This document shows, one piece after another, positions 1 to 5,717 of a DNA stretch of 9,625 nucleotides (position 1 is its first letter; the number at the start of each line of letters is the position of its first letter). Position numbers and translations under genes: made by a program. The stretch is from Methanospirillum sp. (lineage in GTDB: Archaea; Halobacteriota; Methanomicrobia; Methanomicrobiales; Methanospirillaceae). The notes under the pieces were generated by a model, which saw only the letters and a program-made list of their open reading frames with translations, was not told where the DNA came from and did no database searches. The DNA lies in contig JAQVIE010000027.1 in NCBI GenBank assembly GCA_028695895.1, forward strand, positions 1-9,625, read 5' to 3'.

Positions 1-529
1 AGACCTTCCGGATGAAAGAAGACTTGCCAACATTTGGAAATCCGGCAACTACGATTGTAAATATATCCTCAACGACAGGTAATTTTCTCAGAACGTTCCG
101 GACTTCATTCAGAAATAAGAGATCGTCCCCTATCTGGTGAACTACAGATGAAAGACGGGCAATGGCTTTTTTTCGCGATGCAGTTGCATTCTCTTCGGCA
201 GAGTACCTGACATCTTTTGCAAGGCCGCCCCTGTGATCTTTTGACCACTTGGCAGCCCATCCGACAGCACCCAGGGATTTTTTAAACCGGTCAGTTGTCC
301 AGAGAATTTCAATGATATCCTGGTAAAACTTTGGCTCATCAGATATTGTTGGAAAGGACTGGATGACTGATACTAATTTATCATGGACGGAAAGGTAAGC
401 AGCTTCGACAAACTCAACGCTTGCCCTTTTTTTATTGGATTTCTCCCGCATCTTTTTTGCAGCACGACGAAGAGCCCTGTCAAGCACCTCATCAGCCGTG
501 GGAACAGTAGGGATCTTTTCAAAACTCAC
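1..529 (-). CDS. NOG1-family GTP-binding protein, N-terminal 176 residues (runs off left edge)
   Basis: This is the 5' part of a GTPase gene whose remainder lies outside the window. The protein opens with MSFEKIPTVPTADEVLDRAL, the typical start of the NOG1 (Obg/TrmE-like superfamily) GTPases, which in eukaryotes act in 60S ribosomal subunit assembly and have archaeal homologues. Residues 1 to about 155 form the helical NOG1 N-terminal region. The G1/Walker A P-loop follows at about 163-170 (GFPNVGKS) just before the window edge, so the G3-G5 motifs cannot be checked. The start is a GTG at 529; a Shine-Dalgarno-like GGTGA lies just upstream (about 536-540), and no in-frame ATG gives a better fit. 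The gene is divergent from the TPR gene. A role in large-subunit ribosome maturation is inferred from the family. The family call is secure; the function in archaea is less studied. Confidence 0.93.
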   Translation of the reverse strand, partial: MSFEKIPTVPTADEVLDRALRRAAKKMREKSNKKRASVEFVEAAYLSVHDKLVSVIQSFPTISDEPKFYQDIIEILWTTDRFKKSLGAVGWAAKWSKDHRGGLAKDVRYSAEENATASRKKAIARLSSVVHQIGDDLLFLNEVRNVLRKLPVVEDIFTIVVAGFPNVGKSSFIRKV

Positions 530-556
530 GATATTTCACCCGTATGTATACGCCTA

Positions 557-571
557 CAGGTATTTAGGAAC
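557..571 (-). promoter_or_regulatory. Probable TATA-box promoter of the NOG1 gene
   Basis: On the minus strand the element reads GTTCCTAAATACC. Its centre is about 35 nt upstream of the GTG start, which would place the transcription start near 540 with a short leader holding the GGTGA ribosome site. Very similar elements lie at the same distance from radA and dapL, which supports the call. No transcript data are available. Confidence 0.4.
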
Positions 572-659
572 TCCCTATGTTTTCCTTCCATGCATATTTC
601 CAGAGTTTTTTTCCCTTTTTCCAGCCAGTTTTTTATGATACATAACTGAATGCCGTAAA

Positions 660-670
660 AAAATTATTAA
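660..670 (+). promoter_or_regulatory. Probable TATA-box promoter of the TPR gene, leaderless
   Basis: The AT-rich box AAATTATTAA is centred about 29 nt upstream of the ATG at 695. There is no Shine-Dalgarno-like sequence between box and ATG. This is the spacing expected when transcription begins at or next to the start codon, so a leaderless mRNA is likely. The flanking DNA is AT-rich throughout, which lowers the specificity of the call. Confidence 0.4.
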
Positions 671-694
671 CCGCTTCTAAATTTAATAATTAGT

Positions 695-1252
695 ATGAAA
701 AAATTATCATTTTCCGGGTATGGTCCGGAGATTGACAAGAATAAAGAGGTAATTCTTCAAAGCATCGGAGAATACAAAAAAGCCCTGAAAGATTGTGATG
801 AGAAAATTGAAAAAAATCCTGAGGATATTGATGCATGGGTCAATAAAGGAATCCTCCTCTTTCTCCTGGAAGATTATGACAATGCACTTATGGCTTGCGA
901 CAAAGCTCTTGCCATCAATCCTGAAGATGCCATGGCATGGAACAACAAAGCAACTGTTCTCAATGAACTTGAAAGATATGACGAAGCATTAGAGGCTGGA
1001 AACAAAGCAATAGGCCTGATACCAGGTTATGCGGATCCATGGAATAATAAAGGGAACGCACTTTTACATCTTGAAAAATATGAAGAGGCACTGACTGCTT
1101 TTAACAAGGCACTGGAGATAGATCCGCAGTACGCAGATGCATGGAAAAACAAAGGATTTGCCCTGAACTTTCAGGGCAGGCATGATGAAGCATTAAGAGC
1201 ATTTGACATGGCGATTGAGATTGAATCAGAGTTTGAGGATATGGAAAAGTAA
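695..1252 (+). CDS. Small tetratricopeptide-repeat (TPR) protein
   Basis: A 185-residue soluble protein made almost wholly of TPR units. Four complete 34-residue repeats lie at about 46-78, 79-112, 113-146 and 147-180. Each has the helix A pattern W-x-N-K-G/A and the helix B pattern Y/H-D/E-E-A-L followed by A-I/L-x-I-x-P or a variant. A partial helix B precedes them at about 24-42. There is no signal peptide, membrane segment or catalytic domain. TPR superhelices bind other proteins, so a scaffold or adaptor role is likely, but the partner is unknown. The first 20 residues are charged and not part of a repeat. The gene is a single unit, divergent from NOG1 and separated by 259 nt from the next gene. 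No ribosome site precedes the ATG. Such proteins are common in methanogens and the repeat family alone does not reveal a pathway. Confidence 0.88.
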   Translation: MKKLSFSGYGPEIDKNKEVILQSIGEYKKALKDCDEKIEKNPEDIDAWVNKGILLFLLEDYDNALMACDKALAINPEDAMAWNNKATVLNELERYDEALEAGNKAIGLIPGYADPWNNKGNALLHLEKYEEALTAFNKALEIDPQYADAWKNKGFALNFQGRHDEALRAFDMAIEIESEFEDMEK

Positions 1253-1511
1253 CGGGCAGGAAAACAAAGGCTTTGCAATCAGGGTTATGGCCGCGATCCA
1301 ATAATTACGACCTAAAATGCAAGTTAAAATTCCTGGAAATTCTGATATCATCTGTCATCACATGTACTCAACCATCATGATTTATCATGTAGATAGACTT
1401 AATAAAATCTGACAGAACTGATTCACCCTGTCCTGAAAATATAATCCAGCAAAAGGATCTGTATAGTTCATAAAAAATTCAACATATGAAGACATTCGCG
1501 AGTAAATAACC
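1253..1511 (+). other. Intergenic spacer with no convincing gene; probable promoter of the CBS gene at its right end
   Basis: This is the longest non-coding stretch of the window. I see no tRNA, snoRNA-like element or strong hairpin. AT-rich boxes near 1468-1479 and 1482-1488 lie about 38 and 27 nt upstream of the ATG at 1512 and are candidate TATA elements for that gene. Around 1364-1398 the tetramer CATG recurs in ATCATG/CATGTA contexts (ATCATGAT, TTATCATGTA), which could be regulator half-sites or chance. A 31-codon open frame at 1317-1412 lacks a ribosome site and a repeat of any known motif. Confidence 0.4.
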
Positions 1512-2390
1512 ATGGATTTATCTCCGATTCAAAACGACATCCTGATCACCCTTATCAGTCTTTATGAAAAAAAATCTCTCCCAATTAAAGGAGAGGAGAT
1601 TGCTGACATTATCTTACGAAACCCTGGAACTGTCAGAAACCAGATGCAGGCACTAAAAGCTATCGGGCTTGTTGATGGTATTCCAGGACCAAAAGGCGGG
1701 TATCACCCTACTTCACTTGCTTATAAAGAACTCAATCTTAAACGTGATGGTGAAGCTTACGAGGTCAAGATCTCGCGTGATGGTGAGATAGTTCCAGGAG
1801 TAAAGGTAGGAGAGATAATCTTTACCACGCTCTCACATGCTGATATCTGCCATGCCCAGATCAGGATTATTGGCAGTGTTAAACTTTTCAATAACGGAGA
1901 TGTCATCACCATCGGACCGACTCCTGTCAATAAACTTCTTATCAAGGGTGAGATTTTTGGTAAAGATGAGAATGAACCAGCTCTGATAATTTCAATTCTT
2001 GAGATGGTATCTCTGCCAAAAAAACCCATCAGGGACTATATGACAACCCCTATCAAGATGCTCTCAACAAAAAATTCGCTTAAAGAAGCCATCCGACTCT
2101 TTAACACATATCATATCCATGGTGCCCCAGTAATGGACGGGGGTTTTCTTCGTGGTATTGTAACTATGTCAGACATCCTTCATGCCATAGAGCAGGATCT
2201 TCCACTTGACACGCAGGTATGTGAAGTGATGACCGAAGATGTGGTCTATGCTGACGGTTCAGTTCAGCTCTATGAGGTCATCAGGAAGTTTAAGGAACGT
2301 TCTATTGGCCGGCTGATTGTCTTTGAAGAGAACAGGCCGGTTGGTATCCTGACTCAGTCTGATATATTCCATACACTGCCAACAAACTGA
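1512..2390 (+). CDS. HTH and twin-CBS domain transcriptional regulator
   Basis: A 292-residue predicted ligand-sensing DNA-binding protein. Residues 1 to about 65 form a winged helix-turn-helix (ADIILRNPGTVRNQMQALKA as the recognition region, GPKGGYHPT as the wing). Residues about 80-168 form a beta-rich middle region with no family I can name. Two CBS domains follow at about 174-228 and 237-290, ending in the signature stretches GIVTMSDIL and GILTQSDIF. Paired CBS domains form a Bateman module that commonly binds adenosine nucleotides or S-adenosylmethionine, so the protein probably switches transcription in response to such a ligand. The layout matches the archaeal predicted regulators with C-terminal CBS domains. 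An in-frame stop lies three codons before the ATG, fixing the start, and there is no Shine-Dalgarno sequence. The methyltransferase gene follows after 17 nt on the same strand, so the two may be co-transcribed. The ligand and target genes are unknown. Confidence 0.87.
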   Translation: MDLSPIQNDILITLISLYEKKSLPIKGEEIADIILRNPGTVRNQMQALKAIGLVDGIPGPKGGYHPTSLAYKELNLKRDGEAYEVKISRDGEIVPGVKVGEIIFTTLSHADICHAQIRIIGSVKLFNNGDVITIGPTPVNKLLIKGEIFGKDENEPALIISILEMVSLPKKPIRDYMTTPIKMLSTKNSLKEAIRLFNTYHIHGAPVMDGGFLRGIVTMSDILHAIEQDLPLDTQVCEVMTEDVVYADGSVQLYEVIRKFKERSIGRLIVFEENRPVGILTQSDIFHTLPTN

Positions 2391-2407
2391 CCAGGGTTTT
2401 ATACAAT

Positions 2408-3418
2408 ATGAGATCCATTGCCACTTCACATGGCATCTTTTACAATGGTGACTGTATTCTGGGAGCATCACTTATTCCTGACAACTCAGTTGATTTAATC
2501 ATCACCGATCCTCCTTACGGTATTGAAGGAGACAGGCTTCACCGGCACTATAACCGTGACGAGTCATTCGTGACCGACGGGTACGTGGAGATACCATCTG
2601 AACAATACGAATCATTCACCATGGACTGGGTCAGGCAGGCAGAACGGATTATCAGGCCAGGGGGATCTGTTTACATCGTCTCCGGGTATACCCACCTTCG
2701 TCATATTCTTAATGCACTTCATAAAACCAGCCTTGAAGAGATAAATCACATTATATGGCGGTATAACTTCGGAGTGTTTACCAGTAAAAAATATGTCTCA
2801 TCACATTACCATATCCTGTTTTATTCCAAACCCGGAGGAAACAGGACATTTAATACCGAGTGCCGGTTTTCCCTTTCAGAGAAAGATGAGAACGGAGGTT
2901 CACTCAATTACCAGGACAGGGAGGATGTCTGGATCATCAACCGGGAGTACAAGCCTGGAAAGGTGAAGAACAAGAACGAACTCCCAACCGCTCTTTTAAG
3001 TAAAATCATCCAGTACAGCAGTAATGAGGGGGACCTGGTATGTGACCTCTTTCTTGGGGGATTTTCAACCGCAAAAACCGCGATCGGACTTTTGCGCAGA
3101 GCCACTGGATTTGAGATCTCCCAAGTCATGTTTGATGCCAGGGCTTACGAGATGACTACGCTTGTTCCGGGTTTTCTTCTGAACAGTGCACAAACCCCGA
3201 AAGAACCGGCAAGGAAAAGAACCCGGAAAATCTGGAACCAGGAAGAGACAGAAGAGCTCCGGAGAAAGTACAATGAGCTTAACCAGACTGGTCTTTCCCA
3301 GAAAGAGATAACAGAACGGTTACAGGAAGAGTTTGACAGGGGATACTGGTCGATAGAAAAAGCACTTAAAAAGAACAGCATAAAACCCCGGAGACATAAG
3401 GGAGAATCAGGTATCTGA
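2408..3418 (+). CDS. Stand-alone DNA methyltransferase (N6-adenine or N4-cytosine) with helical C-terminal tail
   Basis: A 336-residue DNA amino-methyltransferase. The catalytic motif IV DPPY is at 34-37, preceded by the usual Y-N-G-D-C stretch at 12-16 and DNSVDLIIT at 25-33. The AdoMet-binding motif I region comes late, at about 208-222 (DLVCDLFLGGFSTA), followed by GFEIS at 234-238. Motif order IV before I is that of the beta class. The usual F-x-G-S-G-T of motif I appears as F-L-G-G-F-S-T, a departure that may be a subfamily trait. Residues 190-200 (NELPTALLSKI) occupy the place of motif X. The variable region at about 100-190 would hold target recognition. Residues about 270-330 are a basic helical tail with spaced tryptophans (W276, W314) resembling a Myb/SANT-like DNA-binding fold. 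No restriction gene is nearby, so it is an orphan enzyme here. The start fits because motif IV follows at normal distance. The target base and site cannot be read from sequence. Confidence 0.88.
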   Translation: MRSIATSHGIFYNGDCILGASLIPDNSVDLIITDPPYGIEGDRLHRHYNRDESFVTDGYVEIPSEQYESFTMDWVRQAERIIRPGGSVYIVSGYTHLRHILNALHKTSLEEINHIIWRYNFGVFTSKKYVSSHYHILFYSKPGGNRTFNTECRFSLSEKDENGGSLNYQDREDVWIINREYKPGKVKNKNELPTALLSKIIQYSSNEGDLVCDLFLGGFSTAKTAIGLLRRATGFEISQVMFDARAYEMTTLVPGFLLNSAQTPKEPARKRTRKIWNQEETEELRRKYNELNQTGLSQKEITERLQEEFDRGYWSIEKALKKNSIKPRRHKGESGI

Positions 3419-3425
3419 TAGGGAG

Positions 3426-3435
3426 ATTTATTATT
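3426..3435 (+). promoter_or_regulatory. Probable TATA-box promoter of the PRC-barrel gene, leaderless
   Basis: ATTTATTATT is centred about 28 nt upstream of the ATG at 3458, and no Shine-Dalgarno-like sequence lies close to that ATG. The spacing fits a transcript that begins at the start codon. The box lies just after the methyltransferase stop codon, so the small gene could also be read from upstream. Confidence 0.4.
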
Positions 3436-3457
3436 GGATACAACCGAAATCTGATAT

Positions 3458-3709
3458 ATGAAGTCCATACTTGCCCGCACTCTCTCACGAAAACAGATTG
3501 TAACCAATGACGGGAAAGCAATAGGAACACTTCGCAATCTGATGGTAGATTTTGAAACCGGCCTTATTACAGACCTTGTACTTGAACCGGACCTGTCCTT
3601 TGATACAACCGGATATACCCTGGATGGAGACCGGATGCTCATCCCTTTCGAAGCGGTAAGGGACATCAAAGATTTTATCGTGGTAGATCGCTACCTTGCC
3701 AGGATGTGA
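3458..3709 (+). CDS. PRC-barrel domain protein
   Basis: An 83-residue protein that is a single PRC-barrel-like beta domain. It begins with the typical S-R-K-Q-I-V-T-N-D-G-K-A-I-G-T-L pattern (about 10-25), continues with V-D-F-E-T-G-L-I-T-D-L-V-L-E-P (about 30-44), and ends in I-P-F-E-A-V-R-D-I-K-D-F-I-V-V-D. PRC barrels occur in photosynthetic reaction-centre H subunits and in the rRNA-maturation factor RimM. Stand-alone versions are common and conserved in methanogenic archaea, where suggested roles include RNA processing and, in some lineages, cell division, but a role for this one cannot be read from sequence. It has no membrane segment. Its last 19 bp, including the stop, overlap the 3' end of the opposite-strand phosphatase gene. 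Confidence 0.86.
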   Translation: MKSILARTLSRKQIVTNDGKAIGTLRNLMVDFETGLITDLVLEPDLSFDTTGYTLDGDRMLIPFEAVRDIKDFIVVDRYLARM

Positions 3710-4389
3710 GGGAAGTTCTTCCTCATAATTTCTACAAAGCCTTCTCCGTAAGATGCTGATGAACAGAAGTCAGAAACATTCATTAAACTTTCCTGGGCAT
3801 TTGCAACGCAGCAGCCAATGCCTGCAGCTTTAATCATCCCGATATCATTTTCAGAGTCACCAATGCCGATGAATTCTTCTGGTTTTATACCAAGCTGTTC
3901 TGCAACGATTGGAAATGTTTTTCCTTTGTCTATTCCTTTCGCATGGATGTGAATTGCAAAATTCGTATCCATTATATCCACCGGCCAGTCGGCAAGAAGA
4001 GATCTGACCTCGTCAACCGGCACCTCCCTGGCAAATGCAACATCCGAGTACCGCTCCTGGTGGGAAAAAAGCTCAAGACGGACTCCTTTTTTCTCATAAT
4101 ATTCTATCAGCATGTTCAAAGCTTTTACCGCAATATCCCTGTCTGATATAACTTTGAGCGGTCCCTGAAATCCAATCCTGTAGACTCCTCCATTTTCGCC
4201 GATAAAGGTTCCACCGGTTCCGATGAGCTTACAAAGTCCTTTAAGAAGGCAGGAGGTATTGCCCGACGACAAAATCACCTCAATGCCATTTTCATTGAGT
4301 TTTCGTATTGTCTCAATGGCAACAGTTGAAAGCCTGCGCTTTTCATCAGTCAGCGTTCCATCTATATCAGTTATCACGCCCCTTAACAC
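3691..4389 (-). CDS. Phosphoglycolate phosphatase, archaeal HAD type
   Basis: A 232-residue HAD-superfamily hydrolase predicted to convert 2-phosphoglycolate to glycolate and phosphate (EC 3.1.3.18). HAD motif I is D8-I-D10-G-T-L-T-D, giving the aspartyl nucleophile D8 and acid/base D10. Motif II is in ILSSGN at about 39-44. Motif III is the lysine of GIDKGK (K155, in 152-157). Motif IV is GDSEND at 177-182, which binds magnesium. The cap domain at about 80-150 is the C2 type of the Cof-like/sucrose-phosphatase branch, and length and motifs match archaeal phosphoglycolate phosphatases. The start is GTG at 4389: a GGAG lies at 4397-4400, 7 nt away. It follows radA by 27 nt on the same strand and is probably co-transcribed. 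Other sugar-phosphate substrates remain possible, since HAD specificity is hard to read from sequence. Confidence 0.88.
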   Translation of the reverse strand: MLRGVITDIDGTLTDEKRRLSTVAIETIRKLNENGIEVILSSGNTSCLLKGLCKLIGTGGTFIGENGGVYRIGFQGPLKVISDRDIAVKALNMLIEYYEKKGVRLELFSHQERYSDVAFAREVPVDEVRSLLADWPVDIMDTNFAIHIHAKGIDKGKTFPIVAEQLGIKPEEFIGIGDSENDIGMIKAAGIGCCVANAQESLMNVSDFCSSASYGEGFVEIMRKNFPHILAR

Positions 4390-4416
4390 AGATAAACTCC
4401 TATAAAAATTGTGATT

Positions 4417-5640
4417 TCAACAAGATCTGAGGCCACCTTCTTCCACAAGGAATGCAGCTTCACCTTCCGGAAGGTTCGGACTGTCAACAAGTTTGAAGAC
4501 ACGTTTCCCGCCCTTGCTCTTACGCAGGTATACCCTGAAGGTGGCAGTATGGCCTACAATATTTCCTCCAACAGGTTTTGTCGGATCACCAAAGAAAACT
4601 GCCGGATTGGATTGCACCTGGTTGGTCACAAGACCTATTGCATTGTATTCGTCGCAGAGCTTGAAGATATCATGCATATGCCTGTTCAGTTTCTGCTGAC
4701 GTTCTGCAAGGGTGCCGCGTCCTGCATATTCTGACCGGAAAAGGCCGGTGAGAGAGTCCACGATCACAAGCTTGACAGGTTTTCCAGCAGCTTTTAGTTC
4801 CTCTGCAAGCTCACGGGATGTCTCGATAAGAAGCATCTGATGATCAGAGGTCTGTGCCCGGGCAACATGGATATTCTTTAAAAAATCCTGTGGGTCTGCA
4901 TCCTCTATCTCAAGGCCTTTTACCATCTGCTCGATACGTTCAGGTCTGAAGGTATTTTCTGTATCCACGTAGATGACCGAACCACCAAGACCGCCAAGTT
5001 CCTCCGGGAGCTGGGCATTGACTGCCATCTGGTGGACAATCTGCGATTTACCAGAACCAAACTCACCATACATCTCGGTGATAGCCTGGGTTTCAAACCC
5101 TCCCCCAAGGAGTTCGTCAACCTCTGGAACAAAGGTTTTAAGCTTTTTAACCTTCAAACGTTGCTCAAAGACGTCTGAGCCGGTTTTTAAACCACCAATA
5201 TCTGCCTGGTCCCGACACCACTTGATCATCTTCTTTGCAGTCGCTTCCCCTATCTCTGCAGCCTCTGCCAGGCTTGAAGGAAGTGATGTTGCAATACTTT
5301 CAACGGTCAGGAATCCTCCGTCCCGAAGCTTTTCTGCAATAGCCGGGCCAACACCCGGAATATCCTCAATATCCAGTCTCCGCTGTGGCATGTTTGCTTT
5401 ATCTTCCTTTTGTGCGGACGGAACAGCATCGGATTCTTCTGCATCAGGATTTATCTGGGTTGTGCACCACTTGATCATCTTCTTAGCGGTTGCTTCCCCT
5501 ATCTCTGCAGTGTCATAGAGTTCTGTTACAGTTGTCTGTGCAATCTTTTCCACTGACTCGTACCCGGCTTCACGGAGCTTGTCTGCAGTGGTTGGTCCGA
5601 CGCCAGGAATGTCCTCAAGTTTGTATGCTTCTGCTGCCAT
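4417..5640 (-). CDS. radA: DNA repair and recombination protein RadA with duplicated HhH domain
   Basis: Archaeal RecA/Rad51-family recombinase that forms an ATP-dependent filament on ssDNA and carries out strand exchange. The ATPase core spans about 160-407. Walker A is GEFGSGKSQ at 192-200, Walker B is LVIVD at 291-295, the L1 region is around [18 protein letters not shown] at 301-318, and L2 is around [22 protein letters not shown] at 339-360. Unlike the usual single N-terminal helix-hairpin-helix domain, there are two. HhH1 covers about 7-59 and HhH2 about 90-142, each containing EDIPGVGP and ending in the same 15 residues [15 protein letters not shown]. An acidic linker at about 62-86 joins them. 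At 407 residues the protein is longer than the typical 320-350. The LKTG at 151-154 may take the place of the polymerisation motif. A GAGG ribosome site lies about 8 nt before the ATG. The phosphatase gene follows after 27 nt. Identification is secure. Confidence 0.97.
   Translation of the reverse strand: MAAEAYKLEDIPGVGPTTADKLREAGYESVEKIAQTTVTELYDTAEIGEATAKKMIKWCTTQINPDAEESDAVPSAQKEDKANMPQRRLDIEDIPGVGPAIAEKLRDGGFLTVESIATSLPSSLAEAAEIGEATAKKMIKWCRDQADIGGLKTGSDVFEQRLKVKKLKTFVPEVDELLGGGFETQAITEMYGEFGSGKSQIVHQMAVNAQLPEELGGLGGSVIYVDTENTFRPERIEQMVKGLEIEDADPQDFLKNIHVARAQTSDHQMLLIETSRELAEELKAAGKPVKLVIVDSLTGLFRSEYAGRGTLAERQQKLNRHMHDIFKLCDEYNAIGLVTNQVQSNPAVFFGDPTKPVGGNIVGHTATFRVYLRKSKGGKRVFKLVDSPNLPEGEAAFLVEEGGLRSC
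5216..5261 (-). repeat. 46-bp direct repeat within radA, copy in HhH2
   Basis: This 46-bp segment and the one at 5465-5510 match at 43 positions. They are offset by exactly 249 nt (83 codons), so both encode the same [15 protein letters not shown] stretch in frame. It is part of the tandem HhH duplication. Confidence 0.9.
5465..5510 (-). repeat. 46-bp direct repeat within radA, copy in HhH1
   Basis: This is the partner of the segment at 5216-5261. Only three substitutions separate the two copies, whereas the rest of the two HhH units has diverged clearly at protein level (33 of 52 residues identical overall, 15 of those in this block). Confidence 0.9.
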
Positions 5641-5672
5641 AGTAGTTTCCTCACAATAAAGGTGACTACAAG

Positions 5673-5694
5673 AGGTATTTAAGGTTAAAATAAA
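5673..5694 (-). promoter_or_regulatory. Probable TATA-box promoter of radA; T-rich end of the upstream unit
   Basis: On the minus strand CCTTAAATACCTCT is centred about 39 nt before the radA ATG, placing the start of transcription near 5654 with a short leader containing GAGG. The 77-nt gap between the RPA-like gene and radA also holds T-rich runs on the minus strand (TGTTTATTTT just upstream of the box) that could act as a weak oligo-T terminator of the dapL-lysA-rpa transcript. radA may thus be expressed both on its own and by read-through. Confidence 0.4.
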
Positions 5695-5717
5695 CAGGGT
5701 GAAAGTGAAAACAACAT

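Noticed and set aside
383..649. 88-codon plus-strand open frame over the NOG1 start
   Set aside because: It overlaps the GTPase N-terminus in antisense and extends into the promoter region; no ribosome site or motif.
1161..1176. Hairpin-like CCCTGA-ACTT-TCAGGG
   Set aside because: It lies inside the last TPR repeat coding sequence with no T-run after it, so it is more likely chance than a terminator.
1317..1412. 31-codon open frame on the plus strand in the spacer between the TPR and CBS genes
   Set aside because: No ribosome site, no well-placed TATA box, no recognisable motif, and a length expected by chance in AT-rich DNA.
3145..3669. 174-codon minus-strand open frame across the methyltransferase end and PRC gene
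   Set aside because: It runs antisense through two well-supported genes, has no family signature and shows Ser/Arg-rich shadow composition.
4973..5518. 181-codon plus-strand open frame opposite radA
   Set aside because: It is fully antisense to an unmistakable recombinase gene and its Ser/Pro-rich product is typical of the shadow of a coding strand.
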